DNA of 64,000 nucleotides. It comes from Firm-04 sp045642925. GTDB taxonomy: Bacteria > Bacillota > Clostridia > Oscillospirales > Ruminococcaceae. The DNA lies in contig JAZUJW010000065.1 of assembly GCA_045642925.1 (NCBI GenBank), positions 21,214-85,213 of the forward strand. Reading direction: 5' to 3'. Positions 1 through 8,820 of the stretch are shown here, one piece after another. Made by a program: the position numbers and the translations under genes. Position 1 is the stretch's first letter, and each line of letters starts with the position of its first letter. The notes beneath the pieces were generated by a model. That model saw only the letters and a list, made by a program, of their open reading frames with translations. It had not been told where the DNA came from and did not search any database.

Positions 1-465
1 TTTGATGTCCGACAAAACGGCGGCGGATTGCTCTCCGCACTCGAAGCCATGCTTGACCCGATTTTGCCTGAAGGCGAAATTGCCTATGCCTTCTACAAAA
101 ACGGCGACAAAGATGTCATTCTCAAATCGGATGCGGAAATGCTCACGATGCCCTATGCGGTTCTCGTTGACCAATATACGGCAAGTGCCGCAGAACTTTT
201 TGCCTGTGCTATGCGCGATTACGCTGATGCGTTTCTTGTTGGCGTCACCACCTTCGGAAAAGGCATCATGCAGACGACTGTTCCTCTTTCAGACGGCAGT
301 GCGGTCACGCTGACCGTTGCCACCTACGCCACAGGCATCACACCTTGCTACCACGAAATCGGTCTTTCGCCCGATATGGAAGTCGCATATGACCCGGAAG
401 TGGGCACCGACAACCAATTGCAGGCGGCATATGATGCCTTGCTGAAAAAATGCCGCGAAAAATGA
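1..465 (+). CDS. S41-family C-terminal processing peptidase, 3' part only
   Basis: The reading frame is open from the first base, so only the last 154 residues are present. It starts with DVRQNGGG, the strand and turn typical of the tail-specific (Ctp/S41) protease core. It continues with VLVDQYTASAAE, where the Ser of ASAAE is the expected nucleophile, and TTFGKGIMQT, where the Lys of GKG is the expected general base. S41 proteases cut exported proteins near their C-termini and usually carry a signal peptide and PDZ domain, which would lie upstream of this window. The next gene begins 85 bp downstream with no clear promoter between them. The family call is firm; substrate and total length cannot be judged. 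Confidence 0.85.
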   Translation, partial: FDVRQNGGGLLSALEAMLDPILPEGEIAYAFYKNGDKDVILKSDAEMLTMPYAVLVDQYTASAAELFACAMRDYADAFLVGVTTFGKGIMQTTVPLSDGSAVTLTVATYATGITPCYHEIGLSPDMEVAYDPEVGTDNQLQAAYDALLKKCREK

Positions 466-550
466 TACCCTCTCCCCGATTGCTCAGAAAGGAGGCGGAC
501 AGCTTCGTGTTCCACGCTGTGCCGCAGGGTGCTATGCACCGGATGACTGT

Positions 551-2179
551 ATGAAAACAACAATTGTAAAATATCCATGGGTGTATCGCACCCTTTTGAT
601 GATCGTCATTATTGTATTGGGATTCTGCTTTTTCCTGTTTCCATCCGCCGCACAGGATGAAGATACCCTTCCTGTCGGTCAATTCTATCAAAACCTCTCC
701 TTCTGGAGCCGTGAATCGATACTCGCGGCAGATGAACTGGAGCCAGACCATTACAGCTATGATGTGCCGAACATTGTGAAGTCGGATTATTCCTACCATA
801 TTGAAGCAGAAGAACTCGAAAAACTGCCCGAAAAAGTCAAATATGGCAATATGCGTCCGAATTACCAAGGCAGTGCCTATATCAAAAAACTGCCCAAAAA
901 TCGGAAATCTGCCATCGAATTTCCCATCAGCGTCCCTTCTACCCAGCATTACGACATTACCATCAGTGTCGCGGCGGACAAAAAATCTGTGAATGGTCTG
1001 CGTGTCGGTGATGACCTGCTGACGAATTTTACCGTTTCAGGTACAGGAGAATTCATTCGCGTCACCTTCTACGGCATTTTTCTCCACAGCGGCAAAACCG
1101 TCATCTCCATTGACACCATTGACGGCGCCATTGACGTGGATTACCTCGAAATTACCAATGATACGTCCATTTATGACATCAAATTCAATCTTCAGAAAGA
1201 CCCGTGCAATCCAAATGCTTCGGAAGCGACCAAAGAACTCTATCACACACTGGTTTCCCAGTGGGGCGAAAACATTCTGACAGGACAGTATGTTTCTGAC
1301 GCAAGCAACCGCGAACTCAAGCTGATTCATGAAATGACAGGTCAGCTTCCGGTCATCCGCTTCGGAGAACTCGGTACAGACGATGATTTGTCCCAAATCG
1401 AAGCCGCCATGGACTGGCATCTGTATACAGGCGGTGTGGTCGGCTTTATGTGGCAATGGAATGCCCCGCATTCAGACTCGGTCTACACCAAGGATTCCCA
1501 TTTCAGCCTGACAAAAGCCATCTATGCGCAAGACCTTGACACCCTTGCCAAGCAGCCGCTGGAAGAAATCAAAAAGCTTGCGGAGGATGGCGACATTCCG
1601 ATGAACTGTTACTACCTCATCCGCGATATTGACGAGGTTTCTGAACAACTCATCAAGCTTTGCAATATGGATATTCCTGTACTCTGGCGACCGCTGCATG
1701 AGGCAAGCGGCGGCTGGTACTGGTGGGGCGATTCCGGTGAGATCTCCTATAATGGTCTGTGGAAACTCCTTTTCTACCGCATGACCTATTACCACAAACT
1801 CAATAATCTCATCTGGATCTGGAACGGACAAAGCACCAGCTATCTCGTCCCTGCAAATACGTATGACATTGCTTCGGTCGATGTCTACCTTTCTCCCGAC
1901 ATGACCTACGGCAGCCGCTACGAACAGTTCCTCTCGCTTTCCAAAATCACCGGCGGCAAGAAAATGCTTGCCCTCAGCGAATGCAGTTCCATTCCAAACA
2001 TGGAAATGATGCTTCTCGACCACACCATCTGGTCATTCTACGGACTTTGGTACGGCGACTACATCATGGACAGCAGCGGCAATTTCTCTGACCAGTATTA
2101 TTCAAGTAGTGATTTGTATAATCTTTACAATTCAGACCATGCTTTAAGTCTGAATGATTTTCTGGCACTTTGTCAATAA
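551..2179 (+). CDS. Membrane-anchored GH26 beta-mannanase with N-terminal carbohydrate-binding-like domain
   Basis: This 542-residue protein should hydrolyse beta-1,4-mannan outside the cell. Residues 12-34 are a hydrophobic anchor with no lipobox. Residues about 80-205 (beginning YHIEAEEL) form a beta-rich module resembling CBM35/CBM6. Residues about 220-540 are the GH26 barrel. The acid/base is Glu384 in RPLHEASGGWYWW and the nucleophile is Glu477 in LALSECS, both in the expected family context, with the aromatic segment IWIWNGQ between them. It has no dockerin, so it would sit on the cell surface rather than in a cellulosome. It is followed by a GH130 phosphorylase with its own promoter, giving a mannan degradation pair. 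The ATG has only a weak ribosome site; a small hairpin (GGTGC/GCACC) lies just upstream. Confidence 0.9.
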   Translation: MKTTIVKYPWVYRTLLMIVIIVLGFCFFLFPSAAQDEDTLPVGQFYQNLSFWSRESILAADELEPDHYSYDVPNIVKSDYSYHIEAEELEKLPEKVKYGNMRPNYQGSAYIKKLPKNRKSAIEFPISVPSTQHYDITISVAADKKSVNGLRVGDDLLTNFTVSGTGEFIRVTFYGIFLHSGKTVISIDTIDGAIDVDYLEITNDTSIYDIKFNLQKDPCNPNASEATKELYHTLVSQWGENILTGQYVSDASNRELKLIHEMTGQLPVIRFGELGTDDDLSQIEAAMDWHLYTGGVVGFMWQWNAPHSDSVYTKDSHFSLTKAIYAQDLDTLAKQPLEEIKKLAEDGDIPMNCYYLIRDIDEVSEQLIKLCNMDIPVLWRPLHEASGGWYWWGDSGEISYNGLWKLLFYRMTYYHKLNNLIWIWNGQSTSYLVPANTYDIASVDVYLSPDMTYGSRYEQFLSLSKITGGKKMLALSECSSIPNMEMMLLDHTIWSFYGLWYGDYIMDSSGNFSDQYYSSSDLYNLYNSDHALSLNDFLALCQ

Positions 2180-2183
2180 TCTA

Positions 2184-2212
2184 TTGAAAAATACGCCGTC
2201 CTGTGGTATAAT
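2184..2212 (+). promoter_or_regulatory. Sigma-A promoter for the GH130 gene
   Basis: TTGAAA (2184-2189) and TATAAT (2207-2212) are 17 bp apart, with an extended -10 TGG. It starts 5 bp after the GH26 stop codon, so the phosphorylase can be made independently of the mannanase. Confidence 0.8.
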
Positions 2213-2261
2213 ACAACTATAAATTTCGCATGAGCGACAACCGAAAGGCAGTAGATACCAC

Positions 2262-3251
2262 ATGAACGTAAAAGTATTAAATGGTGTATCCATTCCGAAC
2301 CTGCCCTGGCAGGAGAAACCTGCTGACTGCCGCGACATTATCTGGCGGTACGCACAGAACCCTGTCATTCCACGCGATATCATTCCCACGGCAAACAGCG
2401 TATTCAACAGTGCCGTTGTGCCGTTCCAGCGTGCATTTGCCGGCGTATTCCGTGTGGATGACCGCGCCCGCAATATGGAACTCCATGCCGGATTTTCCGA
2501 AGACGGTCTGCACTGGGATATTGACCCGCAGCGTATCGAATTCGAAACGGAAATTCCGGAAATGGCGGAATTTCAATATGGATATGACCCGCGTGTCTGT
2601 TTTCTGGAAGACCGCTACTACATCACATGGTGTAATGCATACGGCTGGAAACCGACCATCGGCATCGCCTACACATTTGACTTCAAAACCTTCCATCAAC
2701 TGGAAAATGCATATCTGCCGTTTAATCGCAATGGTGTCCTGTTTCCGCGCCGCATTCAGGGAAATTACATGATGATGAACCGTCCTTCTGACAACGGACA
2801 TACACCGTTCGGGGACATATATATATCGCAGTCGCCTGACATGACATATTGGGGAAAGCATCGGTTCATGATGTCGCCGTCCATGGGTTGGGAATCCACG
2901 AAAATAGGTGCAGGGCCGATTCCGATTGAAACAGACCGCGGATGGCTGATATTTTACCACGGTGTGTTGACATCCTGCAACGGTTATGTCTATAGTTTTT
3001 CGGCAGCACTGCTGGACAAAGACGAACCATGGCACGTTTTGAAGCGCGGCAGAGAGTATTTGCTGAGTCCGCAGAAAATCTATGAATGCGTCGGAGATGT
3101 ACCGAATGTGACATTCCCCTGTGCAAGTCTGGTCGATGCTGATACAGGAAGAATTGCAATATACTATGGCTGTGCGGACACTGTCACCAGCCTTTGCTTT
3201 ACGACAGTAGACGATGTGATCGCATGGCTTGACACGCACTCCCAGATTTGA
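2262..3251 (+). CDS. GH130 beta-1,4-mannooligosaccharide phosphorylase
   Basis: This 329-residue cytoplasmic enzyme belongs to GH130, which cleaves beta-mannosides with inorganic phosphate to give mannose 1-phosphate. The family core is visible as FQYGYDPRVCFLED, with Asp109 of YDPRV as the expected proton donor, then NRNGVLFPRRI, WESTKIGAGP and GWLIFYHGV, all typical of the five-bladed propeller. Length and motifs fit subgroup GH130_2, the mannooligosaccharide phosphorylases, rather than the mannosylglucose phosphorylases. This subgroup call is a judgement from pattern only. No signal peptide is present, which fits intracellular use of oligosaccharides released by the upstream GH26. It has its own promoter and is followed by a terminator-like hairpin. 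Confidence 0.88.
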   Translation: MNVKVLNGVSIPNLPWQEKPADCRDIIWRYAQNPVIPRDIIPTANSVFNSAVVPFQRAFAGVFRVDDRARNMELHAGFSEDGLHWDIDPQRIEFETEIPEMAEFQYGYDPRVCFLEDRYYITWCNAYGWKPTIGIAYTFDFKTFHQLENAYLPFNRNGVLFPRRIQGNYMMMNRPSDNGHTPFGDIYISQSPDMTYWGKHRFMMSPSMGWESTKIGAGPIPIETDRGWLIFYHGVLTSCNGYVYSFSAALLDKDEPWHVLKRGREYLLSPQKIYECVGDVPNVTFPCASLVDADTGRIAIYYGCADTVTSLCFTTVDDVIAWLDTHSQI

Positions 3252-3270
3252 TTCATCCCATAAAGAAAAC

Positions 3271-3312
3271 GAGGCAAAAGGATGGCATGATGCTTTCCTC
3301 TTGCCTCTATTT
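3271..3312 (+). terminator. Terminator-like hairpin after GH130
   Basis: GAGGCAA (3271-3277) pairs with TTGCCTC (3301-3307), with further AAGG/CCTC pairing inside. The following sequence is AT-rich but not a clean T-run, so strength is uncertain. Confidence 0.55.
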
Positions 3313-3333
3313 ATTATGATTTTCTTACGGTAC

Positions 3334-3362
3334 TTGACGTTTGCACAAAAAAAGTGTATAAT
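3334..3362 (+). promoter_or_regulatory. Sigma-A promoter for the ppk1 operon
   Basis: TTGACG (3334-3339) and TATAAT (3357-3362) are separated by 17 bp, about 50 bp before the ppk1 start. Confidence 0.8.
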
Positions 3363-3412
3363 ATAATCAGTATTTGTCCAAACTTTATTTAAGCAAAGGA
3401 AGTGTGTAAAAT

Positions 3413-5488
3413 ATGCAGCAATCATTTTTCGAAAACCGCGAGCTTTCATGGCTTCGCTTTAATGAACGAGTTCTGGAAGAAGCAGAATGCCCAAATGTCC
3501 CCCTGCTGGAACGTCTCGGCTTTACCGCCATCTTTCAGTCCAATCTCGACGAATTTTTCCGCGTTCGCGTCGGAAATCTCCTCCGTCAAAAACAAGACAA
3601 ACCCAAAAAGAAAGACGCATTTTCCCAGTGGAAACCAAAAAAACAACTGACACAGATTTTTGATACCGTCCGTTCCCTCACACCACAATGCGACCATGCA
3701 TATCATGAAATCATGAATGCCCTGCGCTGTTACGGTCTGGAACAAATTACAATGCACACTGCCACAACCGCCGACCGAACCATTATTTATGAATGGTTCA
3801 AGCGTGAGATTCGTCCTCTTGCAATGCCCACTATTATCGACAAAGGCAAACCGCTGCCGTTTCTCCGCGACCGTGTACTCTATGCGGTACTGCGGCTGGA
3901 ATCCAAATCCGATATCCGCATGGGCATCATCCCCATTTCTGACCAGTGGCAGCGCATGATTCTCCTCGGCAATGGCAGATTTATTCTCGCGGAAGATGCC
4001 ATTCTTGCCTATGCGCATACACTCTTTGCCAATTCGCAGGTCATTGACCGCACCATCCTCCGTGTCACACGTTCTGCAAACATTTCGCTTGACGACATCG
4101 GCGAACTTCGTACCGGAAATTATCGCGCTGATATGGAAACCATGCTGCAAGAACGCAAACGTCTGCCTGTTGTGCGCATGGAACTCTCGGAGACTTTCTA
4201 CCGTCCCGCATTCGAATACCTCTGCAAACAACTGCACATTAAGGAAGAACAGGTCTTCTATGCCAAAGCGCCTCTCGACCTATCCTTCGTCTACGAATGC
4301 AAACACCTCGTCAGCAATCCCATTCTGCAATATGAACGGCTTGTCCCGCAGAAACCCGCCTGTCTCTCCGAACAGCGTTCGATGTTCTCGCAGATACGCA
4401 AGAAAGATATTTTGCTGAGTTATCCGTATGAAAGCATCCGTCCGTTCCTCCGTTTGCTGGACGAAGCTGCCGATGACCCCAATGTCGAATCTATCCAAAT
4501 CACCCTCTACCGCATGGCTCGTGACAGCCGCGTCATTTCAGCACTTTGTGAAGCCGCAGGAAATGGCAAACAGGTCACGGCGCTCACGGAACTCCGCGCC
4601 CGCTTCGATGAAGAAGGCAATATCGCATGGTCAAAGGTGCTGGAACGCGCAGGCGTTCATGTCATTTACGGGCCAAAAGACTACAAAGTGCATTCCAAAC
4701 TTCTGTGCATCACCCGCAAAACCAGAGGGAAAACAGAAACCTTTACCCAAATCGGCACAGGCAACTACAATGAGAAAACTGCCGCCATTTATACCGACTA
4801 TTCCTTCATGACCGCTGACCCTGTACTGGGTGCAGAGGCAGAATCCGTATTCGATGCCCTCCTGCGCAATGAACTCCCTGCCCCGCAGGAACATTTGCTG
4901 GTTGCACCGCATGGCTTGCGCAGCAAAGTGCTTGCCATGATGGAGGAAGAAATCAAGAATGCAGAAAAAGGCGAAGATGCGTATATCGGACTCCGTATGA
5001 ATGGGCTGTGCGATGCGGTCGTCCTGAAAAAGCTCGTGGAAGCATCCCGTGCAGGTGTGCGCATTGAATTGCTCATCCGCGGCATTTGCTGCATTCTCCC
5101 CTCCATCCCCGATGCCACTGAAAATATCCAGATTCGGAGTGTGGTCGGGCGCTACCTCGAACACAGCCGCGTCTATTTCTTCGGCACAGGAAATAATCGC
5201 AAAGCTTATCTCGGCTCGGCAGACCTGATGCCGCGCAACACCGAAAACCGCGTGGAAATTTGCACACCGATTCAGAATGCCGCCTTACAGCAGCGTTTGT
5301 TTGATGAATTCCAACTGCAATTCCACGACCCCGTCAAAGCCCGTATCCGTCTCGCAGACGGCAGATACATTCTCCCCAAAGCTGCTGAAAATGCCGTCCC
5401 ATCGCAGGAAATTCTGCATCATGCTGCATATGACCGTGCATTGCAGGCGCAGAAAAAAGAGCCCAAAGACAACAAGGAGAATGAATAA
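3413..5488 (+). CDS. ppk1: Polyphosphate kinase 1
   Basis: This 691-residue protein has full length for PPK1, which makes inorganic polyphosphate from ATP through a phosphohistidine. The N-terminal domain opens with FFENRELSWLRFNERVLEEA. The catalytic region holds His427 in KVHSKLL, matching the autophosphorylated His of the E. coli enzyme, and His584 in YLEHSRVYFF, matching the second conserved His. The stretch ALTELRARFDEE and the ending segment RNTENRVEICTPI are also typical. An AAAGGAAG ribosome site precedes the ATG. It shares a transcript with an AI-2E-family membrane protein that starts 5 bp after its stop. Nothing is missing from the active site. Confidence 0.95.
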   Translation: MQQSFFENRELSWLRFNERVLEEAECPNVPLLERLGFTAIFQSNLDEFFRVRVGNLLRQKQDKPKKKDAFSQWKPKKQLTQIFDTVRSLTPQCDHAYHEIMNALRCYGLEQITMHTATTADRTIIYEWFKREIRPLAMPTIIDKGKPLPFLRDRVLYAVLRLESKSDIRMGIIPISDQWQRMILLGNGRFILAEDAILAYAHTLFANSQVIDRTILRVTRSANISLDDIGELRTGNYRADMETMLQERKRLPVVRMELSETFYRPAFEYLCKQLHIKEEQVFYAKAPLDLSFVYECKHLVSNPILQYERLVPQKPACLSEQRSMFSQIRKKDILLSYPYESIRPFLRLLDEAADDPNVESIQITLYRMARDSRVISALCEAAGNGKQVTALTELRARFDEEGNIAWSKVLERAGVHVIYGPKDYKVHSKLLCITRKTRGKTETFTQIGTGNYNEKTAAIYTDYSFMTADPVLGAEAESVFDALLRNELPAPQEHLLVAPHGLRSKVLAMMEEEIKNAEKGEDAYIGLRMNGLCDAVVLKKLVEASRAGVRIELLIRGICCILPSIPDATENIQIRSVVGRYLEHSRVYFFGTGNNRKAYLGSADLMPRNTENRVEICTPIQNAALQQRLFDEFQLQFHDPVKARIRLADGRYILPKAAENAVPSQEILHHAAYDRALQAQKKEPKDNKENE

Positions 5489-5493
5489 ATCCT

Positions 5494-6786
5494 ATGGACA
5501 AAATGTCAAAATCCACGAAACACCTGTTTTTACTTGTCACGTACGGCATTGTGCTGTACGTTTCCCTTCAGCATCTCGATGCAGTCCGCAGTATGCTCGG
5601 ATGGCTGTTTGCCGTCCTTGCGCCGATTGCTTACGGTTTGGGCATCGCATTTGTCATCAACCTGTTTATCAAGATTTTCCGAGAAAAATTATTTTATCGG
5701 CTGGAACAGTCAGACAAACCATGGCAGCGCAAACTAGTCATGCCGCTATGTGTGCTGATGACCATTCTCGTCGCAGCTGCGATGATCGCAGCAATCATTT
5801 TTCTGATCATTCCGGAAGTCACGTCAGCGATCAATATGCTGATTGAGAAAATGCCGCACAGTACCGAACAGCTATTTGATTTCATCAATGCACAGCTCAT
5901 CGCGTACCATGCGCCGCAAACGCTGATTGACCAGGTCAACGATTTCAATTTAGACTGGGAACAATTCATTTCCTTTATCATTACACTGTTTGAAGGCGGA
6001 AAATTCGAGTCACTGGTCGGCACGGCGTTCAATGCAACAGCATCGTTCATTTCCACATTCACGAATCTCGTGCTTGGCATGATTATTGCCGTTTACATCA
6101 TTGCACAGAAAGAACGTTTTCTATACGTTGTGCAGCACATTTTCATGCTGATACTTCCCGAAAAGATTCACGCAGAAACGAACAAGATCATTACGAAAGC
6201 CACCATTTCCTTCCAGAATTTTCTCAAAGGACAGTTTGCGGAAGCCCTTATCATTGCTTCGCTTTGCATGATTGGTCTGACGATTTTCCGTTTTCCATAT
6301 GCAGTGGCAATTGGAATGGTCACAGGCTTAACGGCACTGATTCCGATTATCGGTGCATGGATCGGCGGCGGCATCGGCTTGCTGCTGATTTGGGTTGAAG
6401 CACCTGAAAAAGCACTTTGGTTCTTAATTTTCATTGTGGTATTGCAGCAGCTTGAAGGACAGTTCATTTATCCCAAAGTCGTTGGTTCATCGTTGCAGCT
6501 GCCGGGCATCATTGTGTTGCTGGCAGTGATTCTGGGTGGTGGATTCAGCGGAATTGTCGGTATTTTGTTTGCTGTACCGATTTCGGCAACGATATATACA
6601 TTGCTGAAAGAAAAGATTGATTCCGCACCCAAAGAAGTCCCTGCGGCAGAAGCAGTCACAGCGGAACCTGAATCGCAGCCGGAAGCAGAACCGGAACCGC
6701 CAATCAAGCAGAAACAAGCGTCACCATCTCCGCAGCCTGTGAAGAAACCGCAGCCTGCAAAACAACGCAAACGGCGCAAGCACTAA
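5494..6786 (+). CDS. AI-2E family transporter (PF01594-type membrane protein)
   Basis: This 430-residue protein has about seven to eight hydrophobic segments between residues 9 and 365. It also has the family's large loop after the third segment and the motif region VTGLTALIPIIGAWIGGGIG followed by EGQFIYPKVVG. Members of this family export small molecules such as autoinducer-2 or act as ion antiporters, so the substrate is unknown. The last 65 residues are a hydrophilic Pro/Glu/Gln then Lys/Arg-rich tail (ending KQRKRRKH), which is longer than usual and probably cytoplasmic. It lies 5 bp after ppk1 with an AAGGAG site inside the end of ppk1, so it is almost certainly cotranscribed. Confidence 0.85.
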   Translation: MDKMSKSTKHLFLLVTYGIVLYVSLQHLDAVRSMLGWLFAVLAPIAYGLGIAFVINLFIKIFREKLFYRLEQSDKPWQRKLVMPLCVLMTILVAAAMIAAIIFLIIPEVTSAINMLIEKMPHSTEQLFDFINAQLIAYHAPQTLIDQVNDFNLDWEQFISFIITLFEGGKFESLVGTAFNATASFISTFTNLVLGMIIAVYIIAQKERFLYVVQHIFMLILPEKIHAETNKIITKATISFQNFLKGQFAEALIIASLCMIGLTIFRFPYAVAIGMVTGLTALIPIIGAWIGGGIGLLLIWVEAPEKALWFLIFIVVLQQLEGQFIYPKVVGSSLQLPGIIVLLAVILGGGFSGIVGILFAVPISATIYTLLKEKIDSAPKEVPAAEAVTAEPESQPEAEPEPPIKQKQASPSPQPVKKPQPAKQRKRRKH

Positions 6787-6797
6787 AATATAGAAGT

Positions 6798-6829
6798 AAG
6801 GGGGAATCCGATTTCGGATTCTCCCTTTG
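6798..6829 (+). terminator. Hairpin after the ppk1 operon
   Basis: AAGGGGGAATCCGA pairs with TCGGATTCTCCCTT across a 2-base loop (6798-6827). The T-run behind it is short, so it may work together with the next hairpin. Confidence 0.55.
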
Positions 6830-6840
6830 CATCTCCCACA

Positions 6841-6883
6841 AAAAAAGAGGCAAGAGAACCGTATCATGCGATTCTCTTGCCTC
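6841..6883 (-). terminator. Rho-independent terminator of the dockerin repeat gene
   Basis: Read on the minus strand, GAGGCAAGAGAA pairs with TTCTCTTGCCTC and is followed by seven T residues. It lies right after the stop codon of the 3' remnant at 6890, which suggests the remnant is part of the same transcript. Confidence 0.8.
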
Positions 6884-6889
6884 TCCATA

Positions 6890-7168
6890 TCATGCGAAGT
6901 AGTCGCGTCCAAAAATGAACGTCTTTGCTACGATTTCGTTATTGCCCTTCAGCGTTTCGGTATGTCCGTCCGCATATTCCGGAATCAGATTCATTGGCTC
7001 TTTGTTGTTCTTTCCAGTGGAACCACCATACAATTCAACAAACCGTGCGAAGTCATAGTACATGAGATTATTATATACTCGTTCACTGATTTCCTCGTGT
7101 GTGGCACCATCTGCCTTCGAGTCCAAATTCGAATAATCCCAATAATACTTGCCATCTTTTTCTGCAAT
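6890..7168 (-). pseudogene. In-frame 3' remnant of the upstream dockerin repeat gene
   Basis: Directly after the TAA that ends the 453-residue protein upstream, the same reading frame stays open for 92 more codons and then stops at TGA (6890). The translated text begins IAEKDGKYYWDYSNLD and looks like another copy of the internal repeat of the upstream protein: an (A/E)(E/D)xGKYY strand, then an E-rich helix ending YDF. There is no ribosome site and no good start codon at its beginning. I infer a nonsense mutation that removed about 92 residues; a sequencing error or stop readthrough would look the same. Confidence 0.7.
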
Positions 7169-8530
7169 TTACGATTCTTGCGACGTATTTGTGACATATT
7201 TCTGATACAGCGCATCAAAAAGAGTTCCCGTTTCTCTGACGTAGGCATCCGAAGTTTTTTCGCTTCCATCCGAATAATCCAGTTGGATGGAAGTCTGGAT
7301 GCCGTCCAATACCATATGCGAGTGCGCATCCTCTGCGAAATACGGCGAATAATCATACTGTACCACACGCAGATAGTCTTCTTCCGTAATCGTGCAGGTC
7401 ACTGCCTTATCATTGCTTGGGGTATATGAAAAATGATACGAAGTAGAGTCGGTTTTTTCATCGTATTCGCTCCATACTTCGAACACAAATTCCAAATTCA
7501 TATTTCTGTTCGTTTCAGTATAGCGCACCGCTTTCACGGATTCTTTGCTGACATCTGTTTTATCATACCGCATTCTGATTTCTTCCAGCAGTTCTTCAAA
7601 TGCAGGGAAGCGAACAGAGCTGACATTCCAGCCGCCGTCATTGTAAGCGGTATAGATTTCGGCATACTGTTGTGCTTCTTCCGCAGTCATCTGACAAGCT
7701 GCGCCATAGAAGTCATAATTCAGCACGGAATCATATTCTTCTTTCGTGATTTCAGCATTCATCAGCACAGCGTTATTATTGTCATTGATGACTTCAAAGC
7801 CGTATTTTCCATTCTCCGCAAACACACGGTAAGCCAGACGCTGTTTGTTATCGGAGATAGAATACCGCAAACATATCAGATTGTCTGCTTCTGTCTTGAG
7901 ATAGTATTTTTGCCGCAGAATGTACAGTCTATCCTCAAATTCCAGTGTCGTAATGGTTGCGGCCTTCTCTGTACCGTCTTTGCCTTTCAGTGTCAGCTTG
8001 CAAACCGGCGCATCCATGCCGGGATGAGAATAATACACAGAACGGAAATAATCCGTATAGTCAAACCTCATGATGCTCTCATAATCTTCCTTGCTGATTT
8101 CAAATTTCTGGTTGATCTCGGACGGTGTATCAACATAAGTCAGATAGTATTTCCCGTTTTCCGCAAAGATGTTCCAATTGACTTCCACGTAGCCCCATGC
8201 ATGGTTTTCGACGTGATACACCACACTTTCGATTTCAGGCAGGTCAATGGGTTCTGTATATCTGCGGAATGCACTCTTAAAATTGCTATAGTCTACCGCA
8301 TTGATGACACCGTTATCATCAAAATCTACAAACTGCCAGTCTTGAAAACCAGCGTTCGGTTCATTCAGCAGAAATTTTTGCATCACGATGACATCTGCAA
8401 CAGAAAGTTTCCCGTCCAGATTCAAGTCCAGTGTTCTGTTATACATGACGGCGTTCGCAGAAGGAATCATCATTGTTGGCAGTACCATAGAAGCACCCAG
8501 CCATGCAGCGATCGTTTTTTTCAGATTCAT
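7169..8530 (-). CDS. Secreted protein with N-terminal type I dockerin and tandem repeats, truncated by an in-frame stop
   Basis: This 453-residue protein has a signal peptide (residues 1-27, ending SANA) followed at once by a dockerin, with EF-hand loops at LDLNLDGKLSVADV and VDFDDNGVINAVDY. Dockerins usually sit at the C-terminus or between modules, so the N-terminal place is unusual. The rest is made of at least three diverged repeats of roughly 110 residues, each with a strand like AENGKYY and a helix like ISKEDYESIMRFDY. I do not recognise these as an enzyme; binding or structural roles are possible. The start has a GGGAGG site 9 bases upstream. A fourth repeat follows the stop in the same frame (6890-7168). 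Confidence 0.8.
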   Translation of the reverse strand: MNLKKTIAAWLGASMVLPTMMIPSANAVMYNRTLDLNLDGKLSVADVIVMQKFLLNEPNAGFQDWQFVDFDDNGVINAVDYSNFKSAFRRYTEPIDLPEIESVVYHVENHAWGYVEVNWNIFAENGKYYLTYVDTPSEINQKFEISKEDYESIMRFDYTDYFRSVYYSHPGMDAPVCKLTLKGKDGTEKAATITTLEFEDRLYILRQKYYLKTEADNLICLRYSISDNKQRLAYRVFAENGKYGFEVINDNNNAVLMNAEITKEEYDSVLNYDFYGAACQMTAEEAQQYAEIYTAYNDGGWNVSSVRFPAFEELLEEIRMRYDKTDVSKESVKAVRYTETNRNMNLEFVFEVWSEYDEKTDSTSYHFSYTPSNDKAVTCTITEEDYLRVVQYDYSPYFAEDAHSHMVLDGIQTSIQLDYSDGSEKTSDAYVRETGTLFDALYQKYVTNTSQES

Positions 8531-8625
8531 AATTCAAACCTCCCAATCAGTGTTTTTCAGCAGCACCGCACAGAACGCGGTGCAACCATTTATGAAAACG
8601 ATTGATTTTCTCCGTTTTCACCATG

Positions 8626-8654
8626 ATTATATCATAACATTTTCAGAAATGCAA
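8626..8654 (-). promoter_or_regulatory. Sigma-A promoter of the dockerin repeat gene, with an imperfect cre-like site
   Basis: On the minus strand TTGCAT (8654-8649) and TATAAT (8631-8626) are 17 bp apart with extended -10 TGA. The plus-strand TGCAAGCGCTTTGT at the -35 resembles a CcpA cre site except for the last two bases. The 5' leader of about 90 nt also contains GAAAACG...CGTTTTC, an inverted repeat. Confidence 0.65.
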
Positions 8655-8736
8655 GCGCTTTGTTGAAAAATTAATCATATATTCATAATTCAGACATTAC
8701 AAATGGCAAAAATTCGATTACAATTCGGTAAATCCC

Positions 8737-8765
8737 TTGAAATGTCAAGAATGTTGTGATATAAT
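8737..8765 (+). promoter_or_regulatory. Sigma-A promoter of the Thr-rich lipoprotein
   Basis: TTGAAA (8737-8742) and TATAAT (8760-8765) are 17 bp apart with extended -10 TGA, 55 bp before the ATG. Confidence 0.8.
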
Positions 8766-8820
8766 AACACCTGTCCAGAATAAGACATATATCTGTTCAT
8801 TAACGAAAGGAAAAATTGAA

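Noticed and set aside
338..949. Long minus-strand frame opposite the S41 end and GH26
   Set aside because: It lies opposite a clear GH26 gene, has no recognisable domain and arises from the codon pattern of the plus strand.
2277..3449. 390-codon minus-strand frame opposite GH130
   Set aside because: The plus strand encodes a complete GH130 with promoter; the opposite frame is Cys/His/Arg-rich with no domain or ribosome site.
7433..8605. 390-codon plus-strand frame opposite the dockerin repeat gene
   Set aside because: The minus strand has signal peptide, dockerin loops, promoter and terminator; the plus frame has none of these.
8737..8820. Upstream extension of the Thr-rich lipoprotein
   Set aside because: It would start inside the promoter and place the signal peptide away from the N-terminus; ATG 8821 has a ribosome site and lipobox.
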